From Sternotherus odoratus (lineage: Eukaryota; Chordata; Testudines; Kinosternidae), in contig JAVMKO010000162.1 of the NCBI GenBank assembly GCA_032164245.1, forward strand, positions 372,001-436,000: a DNA stretch of 64,000 nucleotides. The letters run 5' to 3'. The translations under genes and the position numbers were made by a program. The number at the start of each line of letters is the position of its first letter. Positions within the stretch are counted from its first letter, which is position 1. Below the pieces are notes generated by a model that saw only the letters and a list, made by a program, of their open reading frames with translations, ran no database searches and was not told the origin of the DNA. Shown one piece after another: positions 21,726 to 32,309 of this stretch.

Positions 21726-22545
21726 CAGGGGTCTGCAACCCGCGGCTCCGGAGCCGCATGCGGCTCTTTCATCCCTCCGATGCGGCTCCCTGTGTGTTCT
21801 AATTTTAACCGGCCCGCAGACTGTTTTCTATGCGGCCCGCCAGCACTGTCCAACCAGTGCGCGGAGCCGCAGCCGAAAGAGAGGGGCGGGGTCAATAAGA
21901 GGCGAGCGGCGGGGGGGGGGGAGAAGAACGGAGGCGGAGCCGGGGCCGGGGCACGAGGCGAGGCGGAGCCGGCGGAGAAGTGCGAGTCGGGCCGGGGCCG
22001 GGGCAGGAGGCGAAGCGCGGCGGAGCCGGCGGATAAGAGCAAGCCGGGGCTGGGGCACGAGGCAAGGCAAGGCAAGCTGGGGGAGGGGGGGAGTGAAAGC
22101 ACGGCCGGGGGGGGGGGGGAGGAAGAAGAGCGAGAGCACGGCCGGAGGGGAGGGGGAGGGAAGAAGAGCGAGAGCACGGCTGGAGGGGAGGGGGAGGGAA
22201 GAAGAGTGAGAGCACGGCCGGAGCGGGGGGGAGGAAGGGGGGGGAGGAAGAAGAGCGAGAGCACGGCCGGAGGGGGGGGAGGGAGGGAAGGAACGTCTTT
22301 TTTTCGGAGCTCAAAATGTTTTGTTGCATGCAGAAATGTAATTTTGTTTTCTCTGCAGTCGTTCATTGATTTCATAAATGCAACACATTATAGTTTGTTT
22401 ATACATAGCATAAAGGCAAAAAAAACGTTATATGCAGTGTTATTTCATTTTAAATGTCAAAAGGGTTTTGTGGCTCCCAGTGTTTTCTTTACTGTGGGAA
22501 ACGGGTCCAAATGGCTCTTTGAGTGGTAAAGGTTGCAGACCCCTG
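21726..22545. mobile_element. Non-autonomous hAT-like element with perfect 8-bp target duplication
   Basis: The termini CAGGGGTCTGCAACC and GGTTGCAGACCCCTG are perfect inverted repeats. GTCTAGGG flanks both sides (21718-21725 and 22546-22553). The 820-bp body has a purine-rich tandem repeat (unit containing AGAAGAGCGAGAGCACGGCC) from about 22110 to 22280, which keeps a 276-codon frame open without a recognisable domain. No transposase motif is visible. Confidence 0.92.
22110..22285. repeat. Purine-rich tandem repeat within the hAT-like element
   Basis: About five units contain GAAGAAGAGCGAGAGCACGGCC followed by a variable G/A-rich spacer. G-rich strand runs of eight or more Gs also occur. 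It expands the element internally. Confidence 0.8.
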
Positions 22546-22553
22546 GTCTAGGG

Positions 22554-23414
22554 GAAGCCATGACAGGGAGAGTAGGAGTTCATTTCACAGGCCTATTTCC
22601 AGGCTGTAATCTGTGCACACCCTGCTCTGTGGGAGGGATCGTGGTAGCCCAGACTCAGAGCTGGAACAGGCCCCTGATTTAGGGGGTGGCTGCCTAGTTT
22701 ACAGCACTCTGGTGTCTCAGACAATCTGTCTCTCCCAACCCCTCAGATCTGTGTCCCAGAAGGTTCTTGCACTGCCACCGCTCCTTTCACCTTCTATTGT
22801 AAGCAGCAGCATCGAGGGTTAGGGATGAGCCATAGGGACTATGTGGGTGGCAAGTGCTTCAGGAGTAAACCCAGCAACCAACGAGGGAGAATATAAGGCT
22901 TTTTCTCTTTACTTAGCCACGTGCTGTAGCTCAGAGAGCTCTTTTAAATGTCTCCCGTCCCACAGCCTTGAAAAAGGGAAGGATTCTCAGGTTCTGGTTT
23001 GATTTGAACGAGGATCACTGGACCTAGAACCATTCACTTCCCTTTCCTAGCAACACCTGTGATACCCAGACCCAGGCTGAGATCAGTGCTTACTGTTAGG
23101 AAAATGGTAGTAAAAATATCTGATCCCTGGCACAACCTGGAGCAACATCAGCCCAACTGAGAATGAAACAATTTGGTTCTAACTTGGGGAATTTGATGAC
23201 TAACAATTGCTGTGAAATGGGGGAACAGTATCACCGTGATGCTCAGGGTTTATTTAGACTAGGAAAAGTGATGGAGGGTAGGTCAGGTGGAGGGGAAAGC
23301 TAATGCCAACCACTGCACCAGGACTACATCTGCATTACAACAATAACTGTCTTTTTACACCCAGATTAGTAACTTGAGCAGCCAACACCATGTACAGTCC
23401 TAGTGGATGTAAGG
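22554..23414. other. No gene recognised
   Basis: Ordinary DNA. A TTTGATTTGAACGAGGATCAC stretch at about 23000 looks faintly like a tRNA T arm, but no cloverleaf can be built around it. Confidence 0.5.
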
Positions 23415-23635
23415 CCCAGGCTTCGGATTGAAGCTTCTTCCACACTCAGAGCACATGTAGGGTGTCTCTCCTGTGCACATTCTCTGATGCAAGATGAGGA
23501 CTGAGCTATGAGTGAAGGTTTCCCCCCACTCCGATCAAGTGTAGGGTCTCTCCTGAATGGATTCCATGATGTGTGATAAGGCTTGAGTGCTGATTGAAGT
23601 GGGTGGCGCTGCTGCTCTCATGAGTGGTTGGCTTA
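23415..23635 (-). pseudogene. C2H2 zinc-finger array fragment
   Basis: On the minus strand the typical finger linker and finger start are readable: [20 protein letters not shown], preceded by a more decayed finger reading RPYT-stop-SEWGETF. The stop codon and loss of cysteines show a pseudogene of a KRAB/C2H2-type gene. Only about two fingers remain. It may derive from the same gene family as the KRAB exon at 47386. Confidence 0.82.
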
Positions 23636-23655
23636 GGTGTGCCTAGGCCTACCAG

Positions 23656-23727
23656 TCCCACATGGTCTAGTGGTTAGGATTCCTGGTTTTCACCCACGTG
23701 GCCCAGGTTCAATTCCCGGTGTGGGAA
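23656..23727 (+). tRNA. tRNA-Glu(TTC), slightly degenerate
   Basis: The 72-nt cloverleaf has acceptor TCCCACA/TGTGGGA, loop TTTTCAC with anticodon TTC, and the Glu-type D arm GGTCTAGTGGTTAGGATTC. There is one mismatch in the anticodon stem (CCTGG/CCACG) and one A-C in the T stem. It could be weakly active. The next terminator-like TTTT is at about 23740. Confidence 0.75.
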
Positions 23728-23920
23728 TAGAACAGAGCTTTTGCTCCGAGGGGAGGCAGGAAGTGAAGGAAGACAGAGGGATCCTGGCAGTACGGGAGTT
23801 GGACAGTGTTGGGAGGGGAACCCAGGAGTCAGGGGGAGATCAGGAAAGGATCCTAGCAGTGTGGGAAGTGGGCAGCTTGGAGAGCACAGGACTGGGGAGA
23901 GTGACTGTGTCCCTCTAAAC

Positions 23921-24590
23921 CGGGGGTGGGAAAACTTTTTGGCCCAAGGGCCATATCGGGGTTGCAAAACTGTATGGAGGGCCAAGTAGGTAAGGCTGGG
24001 CCTTCCCAAACAGCTTTGTCCCCACCTTTTATCTGCCCCCTCCCCTCCCCTGCTCCCTGACAACCCCCTCAAAACCCCCAACCCATCGAACCCCCTGCTC
24101 CTTGTCCCCTGACTGCCCCTCCAAAGACTTTCTGACCTTAACTGTCCCCTGGTACCCCACCCCTATCCAACCCCCCCGCGCCATGTTCCCTGATTGCCCT
24201 GACCCCATCCACATGTCCAGCCCCTGACAGGCCCCCCAGGACTCCCACTCCCTATCCAATGCCCCACTCCCAAACTGTTCACTGCCCCCCTGAACCTCCA
24301 CCCCATCCAACCCCCCCACTGTTCCCTGACCCCTGACTGCACCCAAGACCCCCTGCCCACCTCCTTACCATGCCGCTCAGAGGAGTATGTCTGGTAGCCA
24401 CACAGCCCGGCAGGAGCCAGACACACTTCCACTCTGCCTCACTCCAGTTACTGCCCCATCCCTGGCCTGTATCTCCAGTGCAGAGGACATCACAGATCCC
24501 TCTCTCTGCCAAGGGGGCTTGCAGAGGAATTTCCTTCCTGCCAGGCCCCCCCTCATTGAATAATTGCACAAGTTCATTGGAGCTCCTCCC
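23921..24590. mobile_element. hAT-like element fragment with C-rich body
   Basis: It starts with CCGGGGGTGGGAAAACTTTTTGGCCCAAGGGCC, a common turtle short-element terminus. Inside, 24020-24360 is C-rich and resembles the minisatellite at 176-445. The right terminus is not certain. Confidence 0.5.
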
Positions 24591-24596
24591 CTTTCC

Positions 24597-24780
24597 CTGC
24601 TTCTGTCTGTCACCCTTCTGTCAGAGTCGGCAGGAACATGGCCCAGGTTCAATATCTTGGGGTTCCTTTTCAACAACACAGCACAGAACCCACTCAAGGC
24701 CCCACCCAGTAACCTGGGACAATTCCACACCACCCCCTGGATGTCTCTAGAGGCAACACTTCCCAATAGCAAGCTCTGAG
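24597..24780 (+). repeat. tRNA-less fragment of the tRNA-Ser unit flank
   Basis: It shares CCTTCTGTCAGAGTCGGCAG, GGTTCAATATCTTGGGG and AGGCAACACTTCCC with 6100-6540. It has no MITE where the 6-kb copy carries one at 6258-6502, so it provides the empty site for that insertion. Confidence 0.7.
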
Positions 24781-24919
24781 TCTCAAGGCTTGTCTACACT
24801 ACTAATGGCAATGACGGGGTCTGCTCGATAACGAGCCCCAGCAGTGCAGACCAATGCACGTCCGTTTTCATTCGCTGAGTCAGGAAAACCACAGAATTCC
24901 CCGCCCCCGAGTAAAGTTT

Positions 24920-26260
24920 GCCTCTTGCAGATGGCTTGCAGAGTGTGAAGCAGGCTGCCTCTGCCCAGGAAATACCACCCTGCTCTTCCAGGGAAAAAGA
25001 CCCTGCCACAGAAGGAACCGTATGACTGGAGTCATAAGCCTATGATTGAATCCTGGGTATTTTTAGTAAAAGTCATGGGCATGAAACAAAAAGTCATAAC
25101 CCCCAACCTATACCACAAATAACCCTGAGAGAATCTGGGGGGGGGGGTGAAAGCCATTGGGCCCCAGCACCACCTGCTAGGTGGGGAGGGGGAAAGTGCC
25201 AAAGGTCCCACTGTGGAGGGGGAAACCCTGGGGGTCTGCTGCCACTCTGACCACTGCAGTGGCTGGAAGCCTTGGAGGGGCAGGGCCCTGCTGGGGCTTT
25301 ATTTCTTCCTTTAATCACCGTGGAAGTGCAAAGAGGGAGAGAATTTGCTCCCCCTTTCTATGTGGAACAAATACAGGCAGGTGGAATTATTTCCAGAGCT
25401 GTAATAATAAGCTAGCAGAGGATGGTTTCGATCCATCGACCTCTGGGTTATGGGCCCAGCACGCTTCCGCTGCGCCACTCTGCTCCCTTTAAGTTTACCT
25501 GTAGGATCTCTTCACAGAGCAGCTGAGTTTGGCTGAGTAAGTTTTACTCCTGAGGGGATTCTGCACAAAAAAATAAAATACAATAAAACTTCTCTGCACC
25601 ATATTTTAAAATTCTGCAAAATGTCTTTGTCAATAAATAAATGTGGAGGCTCCAGCATGGCAGTGGGGAGCACAGGCCACTGTGTGCAAAGAGATGGGAG
25701 AGCACCCGGCAGTCCCCCTCCCCTGGGATACAGACTCAGTGGTAAAACTGCCCCTCTCTGCTGCCTTCTCCGAGGTTAAAAAACATTTTTGTGCTGTTGG
25801 GGAGGGGCGCATGACCACTCTTGCGGCTTCCCTTTGCTTCCCCATGAGAGAGTCATTTTTCTGCAGGGAAACAAAGAAATCTGGGGGGGACATGAGGTCT
25901 GCTTGACAGCGGTGCCGACTTTCCAAAGGAGTAAGATCTGAAACTTTCAGATGACTTGTTAAAGTTGCCTAGTATAAAGCAGGCTGCTTCTGCTCAGGAA
26001 CCCTGCTGCTCCTCCAGGAATAAAAGACCCTGCTGCAGATCAAACCATGTGATTGGAGTCATAGCACAGCTCTCATTTCACAGGAATGGGATAGGGCTTT
26101 GCTGGGGTTTTATTTCTTCCTTTAATCACTGTGGAAGTGTAAACAGAGAGGGAATTTGTCCCTCTTTAATATACAGAACAATTCAAGGCGGGCTGAATGA
26201 TTTCCAGGGCTGTAAGTAATAAAACACAAGCTAGCGGAGAATGGTTTTGATCCATCAACC
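24920..26260 (-). repeat. Local tandem duplication of an initiator-tRNA flank
   Basis: Blocks at about 24920-25490 and 25965-26260 match: AAGCAGGCTGC(C/T)TCTGC(C/T)CAGGAA, GACTGGAGTCATA / GATTGGAGTCATA, TTTATTTCTTCCTTTAATCAC. The first block ends in an intact initiator gene (25413-25484), the second in a truncated one (26232-26272). Both are in minus orientation. Confidence 0.75.
25413..25484 (-). tRNA. Initiator tRNA-Met(CAT)
   Basis: Read on the minus strand it is identical in every stem and loop to the gene at 13857-13928, including CCCATAA and ATCGAAA loops. The upstream flank is different. No TTTT run follows closely on that strand, so termination may rely on a weaker signal. Confidence 0.94.
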
Positions 26261-26272
26261 ACTGGGTTAGGG
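26232..26272 (-). pseudogene. Initiator tRNA-Met, 5' part deleted
   Basis: Only the 3' end (acceptor half, T arm with ATCAAAA loop, 3' side of the anticodon stem) is present. The adjacent sequence jumps straight to text that in segments X and Z lies about 110 bp upstream of the tRNA (GACACTTTCTAGGCAGGTGATTG). A single deletion therefore removed the 5' half of the gene and its upstream flank. Confidence 0.85.
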
Positions 26273-27149
26273 GATTTAGACACTTTCTAGGCAGGTGATT
26301 GTCCATGTGTCACATCGAAAAAGCTGAACTGAAATCTGGTGCTTGCCTTCACCTCCAGTTATGGAGGAGGATGAAGCGCCTGGGGATAAAATCGGCTGTT
26401 TTTCAGAGGGGTCAGAGGCAGCAATGATTACATTAAAAACTCTCCAGGGAAGTAGCTGTGAGTGGTCACCAAAAGTTTCTTTGTTCACATCTGTCCAGGA
26501 ATGAGGCCTAAAGCAGAAATGGGGGAGGGGCTGTGAATTGAAATCAGGTGTAGAGAGAAATGTGTCCAAACCCAGTGAGACTCGATGTGGGGGAGAAATA
26601 ACAAGTGATCCCAGCTCCTTCCCCAGCCTTAGGTGGGGATTAGCTGCCAACAGCTGTGGCTGCTGCTCTGAGGGGAGCGGTATAAGTGTCTGCCTGTGGG
26701 TGCAGCCCACCAGCTGGTTCACCAGGGGCAGAAGGTGAGTGGCTGGGCCGGGATGCACGAGGTGGGCTATGAACTATGAACAAGGGTCTAAAAAACCAGC
26801 CTCCACTAGGTGGAGGATGCCGAGGCAGTGGAGTCTCAGCATCACAGTCATCAAGAGTCAAAGCTGCTTGGGGGCGAGCAAGGGGGGCAATGGCTCTAGT
26901 GGATTTTCAGTTCATCCCATTCATGACTTGCCCACAACAACCCGACAGCCCCCAGCTCTCTCTCTGCACTAGGGCTGTGTGCTCTGTGGGAAGGGGTCTC
27001 TAGGGATGGGTATCTCCAGCTGCATTAAAGAGTCATAAAGGAGAAGGAAAAGTTAATCCCTCAGAGAAGTCTGTGTTGGCTGGATTGGAGAGTGTTTAGA
27101 AACCCCTCTGCTCTAGTCTCTCTTTTCTGAAGCAGGGAGAAGAGATAAC

Positions 27150-27222
27150 TGTCTTCTCTGAGGTTTGAACTCAAGACCTTCAGAATATGGGACTGACATG
27201 CTGCCAACTGCACTAAGAAGGC
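27150..27222 (-). tRNA. tRNA-Met(CAT), elongator
   Basis: The minus-strand cloverleaf of 73 nt has acceptor GCCTTCT/AGAAGAC with one C-A mismatch, the elongator D arm TTAGTGCAGTTGGCAGC, loop with CAT, and T arm CTGAGGTTTGAAC when read on +. Its counterpart in the other arm (57462-57534) is more decayed. It is possibly functional. Confidence 0.78.
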
Positions 27223-28774
27223 TTTAGAAGGATCATAGGCTCAGTGTATATAGGACCCTTCTACAGCAGTGAGTGGGGCAGACTTGGAGCCAGGGATGTG
27301 CTGGAAGAAGCAGGGACATCTGGTGCCCAGACACCTGTCCTGGTAGATTACTCTGCAGCAAATCAATCATTTGGTGACCACTTACAGCAACTTCCCTGAA
27401 GATTTTTTATTTAACAATTGCTGCCTCCTACCCTCTTTAAGAACAGCTGATTTTACACCCAGGGTTGCTTTGCTTCAAAGTCTGAAGATCAATGAACTCA
27501 GCTCCCCTGATCTTATTCCTACAAGAACGAGTATTTTACATCCTGCTGGTTGACTGATGCCCACTGGAACTGGAGGTGACTATGACCACTCCAGAGTGCT
27601 CGTTTGATGTAGAGAATATCACAGTGTGGTTTTGGGGTGTCTGACTCCCTGGGAGGGAATCCCAGAGTTGTAGGCATGTCCATCCCAAGAAATGAGACAC
27701 AAGGAAGGTGAGGAAATACCTTTTATTGGGCCAAGTTCAGTTGGTGAAAGGGACAAGCTATGGAGCCACAAAGAATTGAATCACCCATAGATCTCTGTGT
27801 GGCTTGAAGGTTTGTCTCTCTCCTCAATTGAAATTTGGCCTGAGGGAGGGAGACTTAAAACTCCTCCCATTAGTCAGGTTGAAGAGGAGGCTGTAAGAGT
27901 GGCCAGGTTGATGAGCTGGGCCTTGTGGAGTTTGGGGAGGTGCAGGTGACTGGGGGATGATGCTGACAAAATGCCTCAGGCCAGTGCTGTCCCTAGCCAT
28001 CTGGGTGCCTCATGCAGCCCCACCATGGGGGAGGCTTTGTGGGGGCCCAGGCCTCCTTTGTATGGTCTGGCAGGAGGAGCTGTTGGGGGGCCTCTTTTGG
28101 GGGCCCCACAGACCCAGACTACCCAAGGGATAAGCAGGAGCCCCGAAGGAGCCCACTCCACTTCCCTTACCCTGACCCCATCCGTGTTGCTTGGGGGAGG
28201 AGGCTTCGGGGAAGGGATCCCTCCCCACTCATTGGCAGTGGTGGGAAGTGAAGCAACCTGGCCACAGCCAGCTCTAGTCCAGCAGCTTCCAGCCATGGTG
28301 CTCTGCTTCCTGCTGTCACTGAGAGCCGGGGCCGGTCCTTTCCTCAACCAGAGTGACATGACTGTGGCCGGGGAAAGGGAAGCAGAGTGGGCTGGGAGCT
28401 GGGGAAGAAGAGCAGGCTGGGGCTGGGTTGCTCCACTTCCCACCACTGCCAGTGAGTGCAGGGTTGCTGGGGGAAGAGGTGGAATGGGGTTGTGTTGGGG
28501 GCAGGGGGAAGAGGTAGACGGGGGTTTACCGGGATCCCACACACCTGGGATTGGCTGTAACCCTTAGAGTGGGCACAACCCATGGGGGGGTGGCCAAAAG
28601 ATGGGGTTGGTTGACAGGGCTGGTGCAGCCATGGGCGTTATGAAATTTTGGGGCAATTTGGTGCCAGGGCCAGGGCTGGGAAGAGAGAGAGCAACATGTT
28701 TCCTCTAGTGTCCCTTTTTCTTGACTAATTTCTCCTCTCTGTGAACTTCCATGAACTTCCTTATTATTTTGTGA

Positions 28775-28847
28775 ACCTGGCTAGCTCAGTTGGTAGAGCA
28801 TCAGACTTTTAATCTGAGGGCCCAGGGTTCAAGTCCCTGGTCAGGTG
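28775..28847 (+). tRNA. tRNA-Lys(TTT)
   Basis: The 73-nt gene has acceptor ACCTGGC/GTCAGGT (one G-T), D arm TAGCTCAGTTGGTAGAGCA, anticodon arm TCAGACTTTTAATCTGA and T arm CAGGG-TTCAAGT-CCCTG. All stems pair. It decodes AAA. An A as the first base is unusual, but position 72 is U and pairs with it. The mirrored copy is at 55572-55644. Confidence 0.92.
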
Positions 28848-29660
28848 TTAGATTCTGTGTCTCTGGAGTCCTTTATCATGTTACTTTTTCTCTTCAAGAT
28901 TTTGCCTTTCCTAGAAGGGCCTTTTGTGTGGGGAATAGAAGGGAAAACTTCCTGACACCCCCCCCCCCTGTCCTCACAGGCTGGAGGAATAAAGGTCTCT
29001 AGGCACATAGCAGGTTCCTCCCAGATGGCTGCATTCTCCCATGGTGGAGGTGGAAGCTCTGTCTCCTGGGCTCTGTTTCTGCCTCCACGTGGCTGTGCTG
29101 ACCTGGCTGTCCTGCCTGAGACAGGATGGGAGGAAACTTTGGAGCTTTTGCTTCTTCTCAAGGGCTCCCTCCTCCAGCAGAGCGATGTGGGCTCTGCAGA
29201 GAGTCTGGGAAGGGAACAGACTCTATCAGCGACAGTGGATAGAGATAAGCCTGACTGGTGTGAAGGGCGTCTCAAGGTGCTTGCTTGGAAATTAACCCCA
29301 ATAAACATCCCACTGTCTGTGCTTCGGAGCTCTGGTCCTTTGCTGCTTCTTGTCTGTGTGACCAGGCCCAGGGAAGTGGGTGGGGGAAGGGAAAGCCTCG
29401 ACCAATGGCTACCTTGCTCCTCTCCCTCCCCAGACTCTGAGTCAAGGGTCAAAGGCTGGGCAGGACTCTGGGATCTGCGTGAGGGACCCTGGCACAGGGG
29501 CTGGTGGGGGGAAGGGTTGTGGATCCCGACCTGCACTCCAGAGAGGAGGTAATAATTGAAGGGGGTGTTTTGACTCCTCCCCTCCCCAGTGTCCCTGGGC
29601 TGGAATTCTCCATTCCAAGGGGCCAAATGAGGGGTGAAGCCATTTAGTTCATAAAACCAG

Positions 29661-29754
29661 TGCTCCAGGTGAGGCTTGAACTCACAACCTCAGCATATCC
29701 TCCCTCAGCACTGCTCTATAAGTACTGTGCGCTAACGCATTGCACCACTGGAGC
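29661..29754 (-). tRNA. tRNA-Ile(TAT) with 20-nt intron
   Basis: The minus-strand gene is 94 nt: acceptor GCTCCAG/CTGGAGC, anticodon stem CAGTA/TGCTG around TTATA, then a 20-nt intron beginning after TATA and ending before ATGCTG, and T arm GTGAG-TTCAAGC-CTCAC. Vertebrate Ile-TAT genes always carry an intron at this position, removed by the tRNA splicing endonuclease. A TTTT terminator follows. The mirrored copy is at 54167-54260. Confidence 0.95.
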
Positions 29755-30477
29755 ACCTGCTAATTATGCTTCTTCCAGCCCCCTAAAAGCAAGAAGTGAC
29801 CCCAAAGACTTCTCAGTGGGGTGGAGAGCAGGTAGAGACAAGTGTTTGTATTTGTGGGGTGGGGAGAGAGACAAACTTTCAAGCCACACAGAGACATGCA
29901 GGTGATTCAGTTCTATGGGCCTCAAAAGCATCTCTCCCTCACCAACCAAACATGGCCAAGAAAAGATCTTACCTCCCCTACCTTGTTTCTCTCATTTCTT
30001 GGGTTGGACATGCCTACAACTCCTCTGGGAGTCCCTCCCAGGGAGTCAGACACCCAGAGTGGAGACACCCCAGCCCCTGTTCTAAGTGACCATGACAAGG
30101 TTGGGGGTTGAGCCCCCTGGAATCCTGGGACCAGCCTCGTCGGGGTTCTGAGGACTCTGCCACACACGAGTAGAAAGAGAGTCCTTGGGGTGAGGCAGGA
30201 ATCTGGGTCAGGGAGTGGGGGACTCAGATCCTTTCACTAGCCAATTCCACCGGGGTTGTCTATAAGCCAGGGAATTTTGCCACAATAGTGGGACCACACC
30301 CTCCTTTACACCTGCACTCTGGACTCATTGCTTCTCTCTCTCCCCACCCTTATCTGCTGCTCTCCCTCTGGGCTTTCTCAGCACTGGGCCCACAGCGCTT
30401 CCTTCCAGCCTGAGACTGCACTTTCTAGGCCAGCTCCTGTGCCTGTGGATCTGTCTCTTACTTCCTAAGCACGTGCC

Positions 30478-30547
30478 TAGCAGAGAATGGATTCAAGCAA
30501 CGGACTTCCAGTTACAGGCCAGGAGACTTCCACTGCATGACTCTGCT
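30478..30547 (-). pseudogene. Initiator-Met-like tRNA pseudogene
   Basis: The ends AGCAGAG and CTCTGCTA and the T-arm region are of initiator type, but the anticodon arm reads CTGGCCTGTAACTGG and the length is 70. The CAT anticodon is lost. A mirrored copy with the same changes is at 53381-53450, so decay preceded the inverted duplication. Confidence 0.75.
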
Positions 30548-30662
30548 GAGCAAACTCTTTGGGTCTCAGCTGAACCTACTGAAGCCAAGTGGGAGGGTTT
30601 AGAGGCAGGAAAATGGGGCCTTCGAGTTTCTCAGCAAGTCTTGAGAAGGAAAGGATCACAAC

Positions 30663-30742
30663 TGTCCCTGGGGGGGGAGGGGCTCGAACCACCATCCTTT
30701 TGGTTAATAGCTGAACACACTGACCCATTGCACCACAGAGAC
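30663..30742 (-). pseudogene. tRNA-Asn pseudogene
   Basis: The minus strand has acceptor GTCTCTG/CAGGGAC and D arm typical of Asn. The anticodon GTT has become ATT, and six extra C residues widen the 3' T-stem strand (80 nt instead of 74). The mirrored copy at 53193-53266 retains GTT. Confidence 0.85.
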
Positions 30743-30851
30743 ACGGCTGTGGTGGGGTTAGGGCTCTTGCCTAGCAGCCTGCACAGTGGTCTGCCTGTTC
30801 TCGCACACCCATGGTTCTAGTGTGGGTGCTGGACACTGTCACTGAGGAGGG

Positions 30852-30923
30852 AGCCGAGTGATGGAGTAGAAGTGTACTGAGCTTATCACCCAGAGGTTGA
30901 TAGATCAAAATCCTCCTCTGCTA
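30852..30923 (+). pseudogene. Initiator tRNA-Met pseudogene, anticodon TAT
   Basis: It is 72 nt and colinear with the initiator gene, but with about a dozen substitutions. The anticodon is TAT and the stems no longer pair well. The mirrored counterpart is 52998-53069. Confidence 0.8.
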
Positions 30924-31160
30924 GGCAAATGCTTGTTTCTCTTTCTTCTGGGCCAGTGACCAGCAGGACACCAACAGCCTAGGTGGTGAGGCATGAGGTG
31001 GCTGTAGCAGCAGCCTGCCCTGGAGCTCTCTAGCTGCCTGGGCTGAAGGAAATGTGTGGGGTCTGAGCCTGAGGCAGCAGTGCTTCCTTGACCCTTTTCT
31101 TTACCACACCACCAGGCAGCTGCTGTGGGAGAACACGAGGGAGGCTTTTGGGACACTTGG

Positions 31161-31380
31161 CAGCTCTGTGTGGCTCTCAGGGAAAAGAGCCGAGGCTCCC
31201 AACTCAACCTGCCATTGACTCGTGTGGCTCTGCGCTCTGTCAGCCCATGTGGTCCAGTCTGTGGATGTGTCTCAGGCTCGGGCAGCATGGCCGCACTTCC
31301 CTGACGAGCCATGAGACAGGCCAAGAGCTTTGTGCAGCTGTAACGATGCTGCCTTTGTTGCCCCCTGCCTAATTCAGGGG
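31161..31380 (+). repeat. Short segment duplicated at 36640-36770
   Basis: The text from CTGTCAGCCCATGTGGTCCA to GTAACGATGCTGCCTTTGTTG (31237-31365) recurs at 36644-36767 with a few substitutions. The 36.5-kb copy is preceded by an Asn tRNA relic, just as the left arm has one nearby, so it is part of the same amplified unit. No gene is recognised inside. Confidence 0.8.
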
Positions 31381-31419
31381 CAGCACCCCAAGGTAAAGGG
31401 CTCTGGGGTCCAGTAGGTC

Positions 31420-31770
31420 CCCTCCCCCCGCCCGGTCTCACTCCCCCCCCCGCCCCGCCCCACGCAGGGACCCCGGGGGGCTGGTCCCCCCCCACCCGGG
31501 CAGAGCTGGGCCAGGCGGGGGGGTCGTTGGTCTCCTGTGGGGACAGCAGCTCTGACCCCCCCGCGGGCGGCCCCCCCCAGTCACCACCCGGCCCCTCAGC
31601 CCCGCCCCCGGGGTTCGCGCCAGTACCTGGAGGCGGCCGCTGGGCGATCTGCGCATGCCCAGAGCCAGGCATAGCTCCTCCCGCCCCCTGTCCGACGTCA
31701 CTTCCGCCCCCGGGAGAGGCAGGAACTACATCTCCCAGCCTGCCCCGGGGGCGCTTCCGCTCTCTCCAGC
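31420..31770 (+). promoter_or_regulatory. CpG-rich promoter module A, copy 2
   Basis: It aligns with 40845-41225: GGTCTCAC, GGGACCCCGGGGGGCTGGTCC, GGGGTCGTTGGTCTCC, GCGCCAGTACCTGGAGGC, GACGTCACTTCCGCCCCCGG, ACTACATCTCCCAGCCTGCC, GGGGGCGCTTCCGC and CTCTCCAGCCCAGGT. CRE-like (TGACGTCA-type), GC-box and ZNF143-like sites are dense and there is no TATA. It lies 1.6 kb upstream of the first KCNAB3-like exon in this part. Whether it is that gene's promoter is inference. Confidence 0.6.
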
Positions 31771-31985
31771 CCAGGTCGGAGCCACCCCGGGCTCTGCCTG
31801 ACCCCCCCGCGGGTGCAGCGTCGCCGCTTCTCAGGCGAATCCTCCGTGTCCCGGGGGCGGGGCCTGGGGAGCACGGGTCGGGGCTGGGGGGGGGCTCAGG
31901 TCCGGGCAGCGCCGCTAGGAATGCCCCACCCCCGCCCGACTAGCTCCGCCCCCTGCTGTGCCCCCGCACGACTAGCCCCGCCCCC

Positions 31986-32180
31986 CAGGATGCCTGGGTT
32001 CTCTCCCCAGCTCTGGGAGGGGAGTGGGGACTGGTGGTTAGAGCAGGGGGGGCTGGGAGCCAGGACTCCTGGGTTCTCTCCCCGGCTCTGGGAGGGGAGT
32101 GGGGGCTGGTGGTTAGAGCGGGGGGGGGGCTGGGAGCCAGGACTCCTGGGTTCTCTCCCCGGCTCTGGGAGGCGAGTGGG
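31986..32180 (+). repeat. tRNA-like tandem repeat, about 72-bp units
   Basis: Units contain CTGGTGGTTAGAGC, then GGGGCTGGGAGCCAGGACTC and CTGGGTTCTCTCCCCGG. GGTTAGAGC and GGGTTCTCTCC sit where a tRNA A box and B box would be, suggesting decay from tandem tRNA-like units. Related units are at 37430-37590 and 48560-48690 (both minus) and a piece at 32265-32300. Confidence 0.7.
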
Positions 32181-32309
32181 GGGATGGCGGTCACCCGGGT
32201 CCTTCCCCTTCCCAGGTGGCCGTGCAGCGGGAGGCCCGGCGGACGCCCAGCAGGCCCTGGCAGCGGTGCAGAGAACCCAGGAGTCCTGGCTCCCAACACC
32301 GCCCACCCT

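Larger units (their letters stand above)
26273..31160 (+). repeat. Left arm of a large inverted duplication (partner 52745-58350)
   Basis: Reverse-complemented, this arm follows 52745-58350 in order, including Met, Lys, Ile, initiator-like, Asn and initiator-relic tRNAs. In sampled stretches (for example 29900-30150 against 53755-54030) nearly all bases agree. Between tRNA genes the arm holds no exon I can support. Its open frames around 27970-28570 and 28840-29630 mirror frames in the other arm and have no recognisable domain. Confidence 0.9.

Noticed and set aside
21699..22529. 276-codon frame in the 21.7-kb hAT-like element
   Set aside because: Mostly translated purine-rich tandem repeat; no BED finger, RNase-H-like fold or dimerisation motif of a hAT transposase.
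22980..23040. Possible tRNA T arm (TTTGATTTGAACGAGG)
   Set aside because: No anticodon arm or pairing acceptor could be found on either strand.
28841..29626. 261-codon minus frame, mirrored in the other arm
   Set aside because: Retained in both arms only because the arms are nearly identical; the hAT insertion splits the copy in the right arm and no family match is apparent.
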